The position numbers and the translations under genes are program-made. The notes under the pieces are model-generated. The model ran no database searches, was not told the origin of the DNA, and was given only the letters and a program-made list of their open reading frames with translations. Positions 51,740 to 62,649 of a stretch of DNA of 64,000 nt are shown here, piece by piece (within the stretch, counting starts at the first letter, position 1; each line of letters opens with the position of its first letter). This DNA comes from Symsagittifera roscoffensis. Its lineage: Eukaryota; Xenacoelomorpha; Acoela; Convolutidae. Location: NCBI RefSeq assembly GCF_963678635.1, contig NC_087070.1, forward strand, positions 52,614,750 through 52,678,749. Reading direction: 5' to 3'.

Positions 51740-53095
51740 GTAAAATCATGATTATGGTCAAATATTCATTATTAATACGCTCAATTATTTTAAAGAAAAA
51801 GTTTGAAAAATGGCTGTCAGTGACTTCTATGTTCATTCGTTTTTTTCATTAGAAGTTTGAATTAATTACATGTTTTTATATCGAAAAGACTACTTTTTCA
51901 ATGCTGCTTTTGCCCCCTCATCTAAAAAAAAAAACAATTATAAAGTTGTGATATGTCACTGAAAATGTTGGGATTAATGAGTTTGAAATCGACTGTTTTT
52001 TCGATAATCTCTTTGAATCAAAATGATTTGGTTTATTTTGATCAAAATGATTGGTGCCAACCAAATAAAGCCCAAAGATACAGATAGACTTCGCGTTTAT
52101 TTTTAGAATTAAATTTTTTTCAATTGAGATTTGGTACAGCAGGCAAAAAAATGAGTGCAAAAAACAAAAGCGAAGACAATTTTCTAACTTAGAGACAGAA
52201 GTTCCCTATCAAATTTTTTAGATGAAATTTTTTGTACCATTATTGCCTGTTTGAGTGTTTCAATATCTAAATAATTGAATCACTATGTTTTCTGGATCAC
52301 ATTGACATATACTCTGCCCAATAATTATTAAGAAGGAAGGATCCTGATTTTATATCCACTTAACCTTTTCACCTTAATATTTTTTTCAGCGTAATGTAAA
52401 TGTAATTGAGAGTTGAAAAGTGGGCTCAGTTATTTTGGCCGAGCCAATTTAGGCTAGATGGACGAAGAATGGGTTAAATAAAGCCACATGAAGTTTGTTT
52501 CAGCTTGTAGCATATAATCTGAATCTTTTGGTTGCCAGTCAATATGCAGAATGGTCTAAGAGCAGAATGGTTCCAAGAGAAGAAAAACAGAAACACAATA
52601 AAATTTACAGGCTAATCGGTAAATGAGGTGTAAGAATTGTCAATATTACCAAAGAATCGAATATTTTAAGCACAATTTGAGTAATTTAGTCCAGATTTTT
52701 AAAAAAAATCAATCAAAAAACTTAATGAAATTATTTAATTCACGCATAATTTATTCCTTTTTAGATATTTTTGACGATGCTAATAATTGTTTTATCAATT
52801 AGCCTGTATAAACCAATGAAAGTCAATATTTTTCTGTTTTTCTGCTCTTGGACCATTCTGCTTATTGCTCAGCCTCCGAATATTTTGATTGGATCAAAGG
52901 TTTTACTAATCGTGGAAGGATTGTTAATTGGCAATCGAGAGAATCAAAATCCCAGGTTGAAATGTCGATGCCTCACGTTTGTTTCATAATACGCTTTTTT
53001 TTTTCATCTTTCAAAAATTTTAATTGCTTTTTCTGTAAATTACGTAATTAGTTCACTCTTGCTTTGTTAAACCCCCAATTGGTCACAATTGAAGC
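51740..53095. other. AT-rich intron with imperfect foldback
   Basis: Segments at about 52559-52617 and 52793-52862 are inverted copies of each other (GCAGAATGGTC.AAGAGCAGAA ... TACAGGCTA), so a small degraded foldback element is likely. No exon seen. Confidence 0.5.
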
Positions 53096-53154
<59 letters not shown>

Positions 53155-53158
53155 TTTC

Positions 53159-53198
<40 letters not shown>

Positions 53199-53200
53199 TC
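53096..53200. repeat. CTTT microsatellite
   Basis: About 105 bp of CTTT repeats, interrupted once near 53153-53162. The open frames reported on both strands here are artefacts of the repeat. Confidence 0.97.
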
Positions 53201-53342
53201 AATATTTGAAAAGATCTCTCTGTTCGGAACTTTTGCTGGTTGTTTTATGAGCAACGTGAAACGAAACCACAGATGGGACCGTTGTTAGCACGGGTTTGGC
53301 ACAGTTCATAAGTTTAGTTAAATTTTGCGTTTTTTGTTTCAG

Positions 53343-53437
53343 ATTCCACATTCAGCGTTCTGACGTGGGCCTTGACCTTGCTTCCAACATGAGCTCATCT
53401 GATTTGCCCTACCAAGACAGTGACGGAACTATTCCAG
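53343..53437 (+). CDS. FN3 gene exon G
   Basis: Acceptor TTTGTTTCAG, phase 2 in, phase 1 out. The only donor that keeps the next exon open is GC at 53438-53439 (CCAG/GCCAGT), so a GC-AG intron is inferred. Encodes the C-E strand region of an FN3 domain. Confidence 0.72.
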
Positions 53438-53644
53438 GCCAGTGATTCAAATACTTCTTTTTTCTCCATCTTCTCGCAAGAAACTTGAAAAAATCATGTC
53501 AGAAAAGAAAAGTAGCAATATTTAAATCTTCAGATCAATTGGCAAAATAATACCCAAATTTTATTCAAGTAGCTATATTAATTTAAAAATTAAAAAAAAA
53601 AACGATAGTTATTTGGAAAATGAAGTTTTGCTGTTTTGTTCTAG

Positions 53645-53818
53645 GTACTGAGTATGTGTACATAGTGTATTCAGACTACATGGGATGGCTGAGTGCGGCG
53701 GCTACGTGTGTGGGCTGTCTGCACCCCAGACCCCCGGTCAATCTGAGAGGAACCCCTGAGAACCATACTGAGATATACCTCAGCTGGGATGACCCTGTGT
53801 TGGAAAGTGCCGTGGATG
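53645..53818 (+). CDS. FN3 gene exon H
   Basis: Acceptor TGTTCTAG, donor GTTAGT, phase 1 to 1. Contains the F-G strand (TEYVYIVYSDY), a TCVGCLHPRPPVNL linker and next-domain start, and LSW in strand C. Confidence 0.83.
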
Positions 53819-54012
53819 GTTAGTCTTAACAAATTGTCCATTAGCGTTGAAAGAGTGAAATCTTTCATACGCGAATGGCCGAATGCGCGAAAATTACGTC
53901 AGCCAATAAGAATTATTCATTAGTTCGAAGGGGATCTAGTTAACAATCTTCCCTCTTTCAAGAAAAAGGGAGATTGTCTGGTAGGTTAAATCAGCTTATC
54001 AAGAGCCAAGAT

Positions 54013-54700
54013 TCAACGAACGTAGTTCAGACTCTTATATAGGTCGTGATGATTTTTTCATTTTTTTTTCGCGGTTTGCCTTTTTTGATTTTTTTCTAGT
54101 TCAGTTCAGTTCCTTTACTAAAAGCAAGGCTATTTCCACTATCGAACAGCAAAAATGTAAAGGTGGCGTAAAACATAATCGACTTCTAGTTTCGAAAATG
54201 GAATCGAATTATCAGATTTTCCAGCGAAATATAAATTTTGTCTATTGATCCAGTTTTCACACTGGCTAGCTTGCGAGCATTAGTGTATTAGTACAAACTT
54301 TCTTTTTTCTAATCTAACGCGCAAATAAAAGTGTTCATTGAAAGTGTTCACTTATATGGAAATTTCACTATAGCATTGGAAATTGTATCGCATCTGTTCT
54401 CTGCTTTGTTTGTGGCTAGTTTTTGTCATTAATTAAGCGTCCGTGACTGAGCGGTTAGTTCGTGAGAATCATAATCTCTTGGTCGCAATAGATTTTAGGT
54501 TCGATTTTGAGACGAGCCGAATTTTAATTAACTCGAAGCTTATTTCTACTTTTTCCTTACGGATTTTATAACGCTGCTTTTTTCTCAAATTGGGTTTATT
54601 TTATCAAAAAAATGTCATTGAAAATTTTTTTCTAGAAATGCAAAGTTGAGACTTTTTCAAAAAACAAGCCAGTTTTTTTTTGTTTATTAGCGTTCATTGA
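54013..54700 (+). repeat. TIR-type dispersed repeat (AATGAACG family)
   Basis: Left end CAACGAACGTAGTTCAGACTC with 'ttatatagg'; right end TTAGCGTTCATTGACTC. It is split by a tRNA-derived segment and shares ACTATCGAACAGCAAAAATG and the TTTCGAAAATGGAAT block with sisters. Confidence 0.6.
54437..54515 (+). repeat. tRNA-derived SINE segment (Met-like anticodon loop)
   Basis: TGACTGAGCGGTTAG resembles a D-arm/A-box; GAGA-ATCATAA-TCTC gives an anticodon-like hairpin with CAT in the anticodon position; GGTTCGATTTT is B-box-like. The acceptor arms do not pair. Flanking sequence is shared with 56440-57560. Confidence 0.55.
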
Positions 54701-55083
54701 CTCTTTTCCACCTGCCTGTTGGCTCTGTTTGTTCATTTATAGGAGTGGAAATTCTTAAGTAGATACCATAGTAGGAGACATTGTTAAGTACATACGTTCT
54801 AAGGAAATCAACGATAAAATCATTCATTTTTGGACAGTTTTAATGGCGTTTATTGCTTGAGAATTTTCGCGAAGTCGGTCTTTTGCGCATGAGAATAGCC
54901 CCCGTGAAGAACATTCTAGTTCTAGTCAGTAGAATCGATTGACGGAAGAGGAAAGTTCCATTAGCCAATCAAAAAGAGTCACTACTCATTAGTCTGAGAA
55001 TGAAAAAAATTCTTTCAGCTCAAAAGTTTTTGGATGGTTTTTGGAAACATTTCTGCCATGCGGTCTTTATGCCGTAGCCTCTG

Positions 55084-55288
55084 GCTGAGCGACAAAAGCC
55101 CCCGAGTCAAAAGCCCCCTGCGACAAAAGCCCCCCGTCAAAAGCCCCCGAGTCAAAAGCCCCCGGCGCATAAGTTACATGTACATGAACACCTACATGCA
55201 AAAGCACGGGGGGCTTTTGACTCGGGGGCTTTTGACGGGGGGCATTTGTCGCGTGGGCTTTTGACTCGGGGGCTTTTGACGCTCAGCG
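55084..55288. mobile_element. Foldback element built of CAAAAGCCCCC units
   Basis: 205 bp; arms start GCTGAGCGACAAAAGCCCCC and end with the complement ...TTTTGACGCTCAGCG. Each arm holds about five (left) or four (right) 13-16 bp units sharing CAAAAGCCCCC. A 10-bp direct repeat GTAGCCTCTG flanks it (55074-55083 and 55289-55298). The loop is a short unrelated segment. Confidence 0.85.
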
Positions 55289-55511
55289 GTAGCCTCTGAC
55301 TGATATCATCAAAAATGGCGTTCTTGTCTTTTTATCTAGTTTTTTTTTGCCAAAATAACTACTTTGCATGCAAAACCTACTTTGCTTTTTGCATAGAAAC
55401 CAGCTACTTTTGTTCATGCAGAAAATGAGAAGAAAAATGGAAACAAAAAATGAAAAATGTTGCTTGAGTTAATTCTCGCGTTTTCAACTACTGTATGTTG
55501 GTTGCGTGTAG

Positions 55512-55631
55512 CATATGAAGTGGCTAATGGGGATGGGGCGTGGGTGGATGCCAATGGAATGTCAGGCAGAGACCACACCTTCACTGCTCTCCTGCCCTCC
55601 ACCTGCTACGACTTGAACGTCAGGACCAGAG
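55512..55631 (+). CDS. FN3 gene exon I
   Basis: Acceptor GCGTGTAG, donor GTTAGA, phase 1 to 1. Encodes E-F strands with LLPSTCYDLNVRTR, a textbook FN3 tyrosine-corner region. Confidence 0.83.
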
Positions 55632-56266
55632 GTTAGATCTCTATTATTATAAAAGCTGCAGTCGTGTTTATCCTAGTGGCATTGTGAGTTTGGTTATTTC
55701 TATTGCGGCTATACATTTCTTATTTATTCATCGTCGTTATGAGAACATACTATGCCCAGTCAATGCAAGCCGGTCAAAAATGTTCTGAACATTTATTTAC
55801 CAAAGTTTTTTCAATTTTGAAATCTTGGACTAAAATAAAAAAAATATGGAAACTTCGAAACGTAATTTTGAAATAACGTGGTTAGTTTTGAAAAATACCT
55901 GATCCGTATCCTCTAAATGCAGTAGTTTTTTTAAACCATATATATGTTCAGTACCCCCCCCCCCCCCACCCCTTCATTCTGGTCGGAAAAGATTCTCCAA
56001 TGGCAAATTTCATAAGGAAGCCTGGCTCTTTTTCCTTTTCTCTCACTACGCAAATTCTTTCTAGAAAGTTTTTTGGTCACCTTCGTTGTCCGATGGTTAT
56101 AAAACTGTATCGCGAACTAATTAAGTCATAACAAACATATTTAGTCTTCATACTCAACATTGAAAAATATTTTTTTAACCCATAAAGAAGCCTTGGGCGC
56201 AATATGAAAAATTCAATGGGAGTTCGATCGGCTTGAAAAACAAAAATATGTTTGTTTTCATTGTAG
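55632..56266 (+). other. Intron I-J
   Basis: AT-rich with a poly-C tract near 55953-55972. Ends TTTTCATTGTAG. No other feature. Confidence 0.6.
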
Positions 56267-56367
56267 TGGACTGTGACAATGACGCGCTAGCACCCAACGT
56301 GCCTGAGTACTCGACCCCTGTGCAGGTTCAAATGTGTACACAGCCCAGTCCCTGTCAAATCAGCTCG
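56267..56367 (+). CDS. FN3 gene exon J
   Basis: Acceptor CATTGTAG, donor GTTAGT, phase 1 to 0. G strand and linker with MCTQPSPC. Confidence 0.78.
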
Positions 56368-56439
56368 GTTAGTTGTTTGACTTGCAGTCCGGCTAGTTTT
56401 TGTAAATGTAAATTTAATTGCATAGCTAAGTGAAAATGC

Positions 56440-57560
56440 AAGCATCGTATTTACACTAGCGCTTGCGTGCGTAGTGTATTAGTACGAACTATTTTTTCAA
56501 CACAAATAAAAGTGTTCATTAAAAATAATCACTTATTTGATGGCACTTTTGCTATAATCACAAATTATAGCATTGGAAATTGCATAGCCTCTGTCCTCTG
56601 CTTTCTTTGTGGCTAGTGTTGGTGAGTTTTTAAGCGTCTGTTGTTAGTGCATGAAATTTATAGTTTCTATACAGTGCTGATTTAAATTAACCGGACAAAA
56701 CGAGCTAAACTTGAAGTTTAAAACGCGTTTTTCTCTAATTGGGTTGAGTTTAGGTGAAAACTTAAAAGACAAAAATTGTTTAAAATTTTAGCAGAATTAA
56801 TATGGTGTAATTTGTTTTGTGAAATTCGGGTCCGAAGTTTTACCCCAAAAATGGGTCATTTTGACTTTTCTTAGTTAATCAAAAATTACGCCAAAAAATC
56901 CAGTCGATCACAGACATAATTATATCAAAGTGAGCCCCTTACGTAGCCTCACAAACTTTACAAGGGTATTTTCTCCAAAAAAATTGCATATTGTTTAAAA
57001 ATTGTTTTCAAATAAAAAGTTGGTACTTTATATAGTAAAAATGACCTTTTTTGTCCATCAAACAAAAATAAATTAACTTAAACAATATTTTGGAGATTAT
57101 ACCCTTCTTAAAGTTTGTTGGGCTACGTAAGGGGCTCACTTTGATATAAATATGTCTGTGATCGACTGAGTGTTTTTGGCGTAAATTTTGATAAACTAAG
57201 AAAAGCCAAAATGACCCATTTTTGGGTTAAAACTTCGGACCCGAATTTCGTAAAACAAATTACACCATATTACTTCTGCTAAAATTTAAAGCAAGTTTCG
57301 TCTTCATCAGTTTTCACTTAAACTCAACCCAATTTGAGAAAAACGCGTTTTAAATTTCAAGTTTAACACGTTTTGTCCGGTTAATTTAAATCAGCACTGT
57401 ATTGCATATTGAATCTAAGACGTAGTCTAATTTTTACTAATTCGAGACTTTTCTTCTCTTTTTTCCTAATCCATTTTTTAGAGCTGCTTTTTGTCGTGTT
57501 CATGCTAGTGCTTGCGAAGTACAGCTTGGCCTCTGCCAGTATATTTATTATTTGATTTAA
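56440..57560 (+). repeat. tRNA-derived composite repeat interrupted by a foldback element
   Basis: The left part (GTAGTGTATTAGTACGAAC ... CTTTGTGGCTAGTGTTGGTGA) matches 54270-54430. The right part (TTTTACTAATTCGAG ... GAGCTGCTTTTTGTCGTGTTC ... GCAGCTTCGC-like) matches 61855-61960. The two halves are separated by the 728-bp element. Confidence 0.6.
56672..57399. mobile_element. Tc1/mariner-like foldback MITE, TA target
   Basis: Ends CAGTGCTGATTTAAATTAAC and its inverse; flanked by TA on both sides (56670-56671, 57400-57401). Inverted arms are about 330 bp each and run almost to the centre. No transposase. TA duplication and CAGTG ends fit the Tc1/mariner superfamily. Confidence 0.88.
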
Positions 57561-57796
57561 AAAAAAATTGATTTTAAATTGGAACATCATCATTTTTCAG
57601 AGACGACTGCCGAAATCAATTTTAAAATGGTAAAATGACTTAATTTTATGATACACATATAAATGGAGATCATCGTATAAATACACGTTTAACGCTTTTC
57701 GGAAATCATACTTGTTAAACATTTTAAGGAAGCAATAGCTGTTGAAAGTTTTTCGATTGGCGCGTGCTTTTCAATAAAACTGCTTACTAGATTTTT

Positions 57797-58323
57797 GTTC
57801 CGACTTTCGATACGAAGGTAACGGAATATTTGTGCTCGGGGTGGGTTTTTTTTCTTCAGACAAATTTCGACTTTTTAACTAGCCATTTTTGACGGATTTT
57901 TTTTTATCATTCGAAAGGTATTGTTGTCCTGAGCTCAAATTTGAAAAGATATTTCACCTGTGATCATTTTTCGTAAAGTTACGGGGGTTTAAAGATTGCC
58001 ATTTTGGCCAATTTGGGACAATTAACGCGCGATATATTTCGCGCTATTAACGCGTAAGCGGAGAGTTAATCCGTCTTAGAAATTGTTCCAAATTGGTTAA
58101 AAGAAGCTTATTTGCCATAATTGGTTTGTTACAAGGAGCGAAATCTATCCTTTTGTACTTTTACTTTATATGGCGTGTGGGGGGATGAGTTTCAATAAAA
58201 AAATTCACATTTAAAAAAAAAATTCTTTTGTTATATTTTTTTGAATATCTTAATGTTTTTACTGCTCCATAAACCTTAAAAGGCAGTCGGAACATTCAGG
58301 GCTTTGCCCTGATACGAGCAGTC
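57797..58323 (+). repeat. Hairpin-ended ~520-bp repeat, copy 2
   Basis: Same ends and interior as 28868-29386, with CAGGGC-TTT-GCCCTG at the right hairpin. The loop change TTC to TTT leaves the stem intact. Confidence 0.8.
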
Positions 58324-58889
58324 TTGTTTGATTTTGCATTCAATGTGAGAATTATAATCAAAAAGCTATAAATTGTTTTGAAGATCAAGTCAAAAGCGTT
58401 TTTTTGAGATGACTGCCGAAATTGTTTTAATCATACGGATGCTTCGATCTTATTTCGAAAGCAAAGCATAGTAATCAAAGTTAACCGATTTGTCAATAAT
58501 AACTGAATCCTCGCATTTATTGCTTACTTACCAAATTGTCAACAATATTTAAGCCACGAAACAGAATGGTATTATTTTTCGATAAAAAAAAGGTTCATGT
58601 TCCGTGAGATTTTTTATTCAATGATAAAGTGGGTTGAACAAACAGATAGTTTTGTAGCTTTTCTGGTTCAATCCAGTTGAAATTGAATAACTCCAAGGTT
58701 AACTGTTTTTTGATCGATATTGGAGGTCTGGTTTATGCAGCAAAAAAAAAACGTAAGACATCAAGAGAATATTTTGAGAAGCGAAGGAATTAAGAAACAA
58801 TTTGTTCAGATTTTACGGAGAACCGCTGTTGTTCCCTTTTAATAAAAACATATGCAATTTATTTTGCCGGACTGAAAAAGAATTGATCA

Positions 58890-58960
58890 CGCTGGATTTG
58901 AACTATCGATCTGTCGTCTGAGAGGGGCAGACGTATTAGCCACTTCGACCTCTGTAATTA
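58890..58960 (-). repeat. tRNA-like segment (pseudo-tRNA or SINE head)
   Basis: On the minus strand GAAGTGGCTAATACG is D-arm-like, GTCTG-CCCCTCT-CAGAC forms a 5-bp anticodon-like stem with a 7-nt loop, and AGTTCAAATCC is B-box-like. The loop lacks the usual U33 and the acceptor and T stems do not pair, so a functional tRNA is unlikely. Confidence 0.5.
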
Positions 58961-59155
58961 GTGTTTTTTAATATCTTCAACTTAAGATATCCAAAATATC
59001 AAAAAGGAGGAGTTTCGTTACTGAATACACTTTTTGCATATGCATAATCGTTGAACTGTTTCTTGATTGGGGTGGGTCATGTTTCGAATATGTCGCCACA
59101 GAAGGAAGAAATAGTAAAAGAGATCTGTTTTTTTATGTGTGAATGTGTGTAACAG

Positions 59156-59357
59156 GTGGCAGCTGTAGATGTGTCGACTGCTGACTACTCGACTAAGATG
59201 GAGATCGAGATCACCACCCTGGCCGCCCATCAGTACAAGCTCTACAGGGAACATATCCAAGTGGCTTCCGGTCTGCCCAGCACCGACCCCTACTATGTAG
59301 ACAGCCAACTCCTGTCCGGCTCCGCATTCTGCTACAGCTGCTCCGCAAAACTCAATG
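59156..59357 (+). CDS. FN3 gene exon K
   Basis: Acceptor TGTAACAG, donor GTCAGT, phase 0 to 1. Encodes most of an FN3 fold (MEIEITTLAAHQYKLY ... YYVDSQLLSG) and a CYSC pair before the next linker. Reading on past 59357 enters intron. Confidence 0.82.
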
Positions 59358-59632
59358 GTCAGTCTGATTGGCTCTTACAACGCCCCTCCCTCCCTACGCA
59401 TCATATTAGCCACCCCCCGCCTAGTAACAAAAAATTGTCTTCAAGTGTCTCAATCCATCTTTCAAGCAGCGGATCGCAAACTATTCATCTCCAATGTGTC
59501 ATAAGGGATATGCAAAAGTTACAGTACATGAAATACAAACAAAATCTGAAACCAGAGACTTGTGGTTGTGGTGTAGACCTCTTTAGTGTTTGACAAGATA
59601 TTGCACTAAAAACCGGTTAAAATTTTTTGCAG

Positions 59633-59803
59633 ACATTGAGGGAGAGCGGGGCCCAGAGGTTTGTGGATGCAGTCGGCCAGCACCCCCGTACCAACTGGAA
59701 TCGGAGGCACTATCCCCCTCTCGGGTCAGAATCACCTGGACTGCTCCGGACGCCCACGATATCAGCATCTGGTTCGAAGTGAAGGACTCCCAAGAGAACA
59801 CAG
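59633..59803 (+). CDS. FN3 gene exon L
   Basis: Acceptor TTTTTTGCAG, donor GTACTA, phase 1 to 1. VCGCSRPAPPYQL linker, then RITWTAPD, a classical FN3 B-C strand with tryptophan. Confidence 0.85.
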
Positions 59804-59933
59804 GTACTACTATTACATCAAAGTAAGAAACGTTTTAGAAAAAGCCAGTTAAAAACACATTAGAAAAGCCGAGTTGTAATTCAGAACTACTAATGAAATT
59901 TGTGTTAACAACTGGGATTGCTTTAATGATCAG

Positions 59934-60109
59934 TGGAGGTGCCGGTCAATGAGTTTCTGGAATGGCCCAATGCTCTGGAAGAGGGCAACATGTACATATT
60001 CAGTGTGAGGACAGTACTCAACTGCAGTGTGGCAGCCGGGGTGGAGTTGACCTCAGACTGGGTGGACGTGAATGCGTACACTTCACCAGGCATGCCAATC
60101 ATTGAACAG
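59934..60109 (+). CDS. FN3 gene exon M
   Basis: Acceptor AATGATCAG, donor GTGAAC, phase 1 to 0. E-F-G strands (LEEGNMYIFSVRTVLNC) and the next-domain start (YTSPGMPIIEQ). Confidence 0.83.
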
Positions 60110-60387
60110 GTGAACAAAGCTGTCTTCATTTTTTTTTCTGTATTTAGCTCGAAAGCACTCCTGTTATAGACTCATCGTAAACCTAAAATATGTAGAGATG
60201 TCAAATTTTGAATTTTCTACAATCAAATCTGTAGAAATGTGATGTTGAGTTGCCAAATATGATAAAGTGAAGTTTTCGAGGCTTTTTAAAACCTCAAACA
60301 TTCCGCCCTGATCTCTGCGTATTAATTGGGATGCGCTTATTGTTCTCAGATAGTTTTCAATCCTGTGTATTTGTTTTCTTCTCCCAG

Positions 60388-60452
60388 GTGGACTATGGCA
60401 CAGACTTCATCACAGTCGATGTGGTGGCAAGCGGAGGTTACGACTCAATTCG
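60388..60452 (+). CDS. FN3 gene exon N
   Basis: Acceptor TTCTTCTCCCAG, donor GTCAGT, phase 0 to 2. A 65-nt exon encoding strand B-C (DFITVDVVASGG). Confidence 0.78.
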
Positions 60453-60954
60453 GTCAGTATACAGATTCTTACCATGAGATACCCACGTGGAAAATACGAA
60501 CATTCGAGCTGTTCTCTTTTTGGCGAAAAATAGACTATTGTGGTGCGACCCGTTTTTTGAATGTCAATCAATGTAGTGAATTATTTAAATAGGTCTGGAT
60601 GATTTTTTTCCCGTTTTTTCCAGGAAAGTCTGAAAATTTGATCACGAAAATTTGAGCATTTGCTGAAAGGAATGTGCTCACCGAAAGGAAATGGCACAAA
60701 AAAACTTGAATTCGTTTAGACTCGAAAGTGAATGTTGATTTTTAGATTTAGTAACATTCCTATTGATCAAGTGTTCTTTCATTGTGCTGTTTCATATTAA
60801 CATTTTCATCTTAAAACATTCTTGAAACTCAGTGAGCTTCATCATCATATCTTTTTTCTTCGAAATTATGCAGAAGTTACATCTTGATTAAGCACGGAGT
60901 AAGGGTCATCATAAGCTTAAAATTACATTTATTGACTGTTAAGTTAACATTGTA

Positions 60955-61690
60955 GCTGCCGTAGTTCAGACTCTTATATAGGTCGTGATATTTTTTTTTT
61001 GAAGAAAAGTCTTGAAACTTGTTCAGACTCAAGTTTATTATTTCTCTGCCGTTCGAAATTTGATTTCTTTTTAAGTTCAGTTCATTTTGTATTAAGGAAG
61101 AAAACTCTACAGCCGACTAGCAAAAATGTAAAGATCTCAAAAAACGTGATTGATTTTAGTTTCGAGGCGGATTTTTTTTCAGATTTCCCAGCAGTAGAAG
61201 ACAGTTTTCTGAAATTGAATTTATTAGAAAATTGTGAATCAGAAATTTCATGAAAGTCAAAGCTTCAAGGCTTTTAACTTTCACTATGAAACTGGAAAGT
61301 CATTTTTTTCTCTTTACTTGCGTTTATTCACTCGTTTCCAACTGTTTATTGGTCAAGATTCAGTTTTTTAAAGTTTGTCTGGGACCTCGCCCTCAAGCAA
61401 CAAGCCCAGATCATGGTGAATATCGTACTTTTAACCTTTCGATTAAGAAGCAGAAATTTAGCCAATTAAGCACCCCGCTTTTTGAATTCTCTATCGCATG
61501 AATGCTCACGAGACCCCTTGTTTTTTGTTTGCATTTAGCCTTTCTTTTGCTTTTCTTAGTTGTATGGCACAGACTTCATCACAGAGCTTCAAGGCTAGTT
61601 AATTTTTCACGCCAAATTTCCAAACTGGAAGTTTTTTCCGAAGAAACATGCTAGTTTTTTTGTTTCTTTGCGTTCATTGACTCTTTTTCA
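60955..61690 (+). repeat. TIR-type dispersed repeat (AATGAACG family), diverged
   Basis: Left landmark CCGTAGTTCAGACTCTTATA shared with 54018; right end TTGCGTTCATTGACTC near 61668-61683. The middle is rearranged. Confidence 0.5.
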
Positions 61691-61777
61691 AATGGCTATG
61701 TCCGTAACCAATCGTGACACTTTGATTGACAGTTTTCAACATATATTTTTTTAATCAATAACAGCTGAAAGGTTGAA

Positions 61778-61860
61778 GGTTGCATGGCTGAGTAGTTAGT
61801 GTATGAGACTCCTAACCTGTAGGATGAAGGATTGAATCTCAGAGGTAGACGATTTTTTTT
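61778..61860 (+). repeat. tRNA-derived SINE segment
   Basis: TGGCTGAGTAGTTAGTGTATG is A-box/D-arm-like and GGATTGAATCTCAGAGG is B-box-like. The downstream tail (ACTAATTCGAGG ... GAGCTGCTTTTTGTCGTGTTC) matches the right half of 56440-57560. Confidence 0.55.
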
Positions 61861-62494
61861 TACTAATTCGAGGCATAATTCTAATGTTATTTAGTGCACT
61901 TTATAGAGCTGCTTTTTGTCGTGTTCTCGCTTTGCTAGTGTTTGCGAAATGCAGCTTCGCATCTGCGTTCACATTATTTTATAACAATTGATTTTTTTCA
62001 GGAAAAGTCATACAATTTGTCCACGCTCAAATTTGTTTTTTTTGTGGTCTTTTTTTTATTGCTATTCAAGTTCAGCTCGTTTCCATTTTCAAAAGGGAGG
62101 CAAACTCTACTATCGAACAGCAACAGGTTAACGTTCACGAAAAACGTGACTGAATTTTTGTTTCGAAATTGGAATCCAATTTTCAGATTTCCTAGCGGAA
62201 TTAAAAAATACGTATTGGTCCAGTTTTTTCGATAATTTTTGTCAAGAAAATGTGTTCTTAAATTGTTCTGAAACGTGATCAACTTTTAAGGAGATATAAT
62301 TTTTATTCGAAATTCGAAAGTAAGTATGAAAATAAGTTCATTGACATTTTCCAAGTTTCTTTCTATCGGCCTTAATTGAAATGTGCAGATCTCTTCGAAG
62401 AAGTTTGAAAAATAATCAGTTGTTTTTTTGGTTTAGTTCAATTCACTATGTGCGACTATCTGTAGGCTATGTTGAATTGATCTTTATCGTTTAG

Positions 62495-62649
62495 ACTGTT
62501 TCTAAACGAGGACGAATACATGCCAGGCAGTGACCTCACTTTTCCCCTGGTTGTGGATGGTCTGGTGCCAGGAACCTCCTACTCATTCTTCGTGACTGCA
62601 TTCAAAGGCGGAATATTCAACACGAGCGAAACAATTGTCTGGTGCACAA
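62495..62649 (+). CDS. FN3 gene exon O (last visible)
   Basis: Acceptor TCGTTTAG, donor GTGAGT, phase 2 to 1. FN3 E-F strands (LVPGTSYSFFVTAF) ending at WCT, the usual cysteine before a linker. The gene continues beyond the window. Confidence 0.82.

Larger units (their letters stand above)
53819..55511 (+). other. Intron H-I, repeat-rich
   Basis: Contains an AATGAACG-family repeat (54013-54700) carrying a tRNA-like SINE segment (about 54437-54515), and the CAAAAGCCCCC foldback (55084-55288). Ends GTTGCGTGTAG. Confidence 0.65.
56368..59155 (+). other. Intron J-K with nested transposons
   Basis: Contains a tRNA-derived repeat (about 56440-57560) split by a mariner-like foldback (56672-57399), a hairpin-ended repeat (57797-58323) and a minus-strand tRNA-like segment (58890-58960). 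Ends GTGTAACAG. Confidence 0.7.
60453..62494 (+). other. Intron N-O, repeat-rich
   Basis: Holds a diverged AATGAACG-family copy (about 60955-61690) and a tRNA-like segment (about 61778-61860). A 20-bp echo of exon N (TGGCACAGACTTCATCACAG) appears at 61564-61583. A second, right-truncated family fragment runs about 61990-62300. Ends TTATCGTTTAG. Confidence 0.6.

Noticed and set aside
53048-53288. Lys/Glu/Arg-rich and Phe/Leu/Ser-rich frames on both strands
   Set aside because: They are translations of the CTTT microsatellite.
55084-55288. CRISPR-like array of short repeats
   Set aside because: Units are contiguous, lack unique spacers of constant length, and are arranged as an inverted pair in animal intron DNA; it is a foldback element.
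58890-58960. Functional tRNA gene
   Set aside because: Acceptor and T stems do not pair and position 33 is not T; best seen as tRNA-derived repeat.
59156-59593. 145-codon reading of exon K continuing downstream
   Set aside because: A good donor at 59358 and an in-phase acceptor at 59633 show the tail is intronic read-through.
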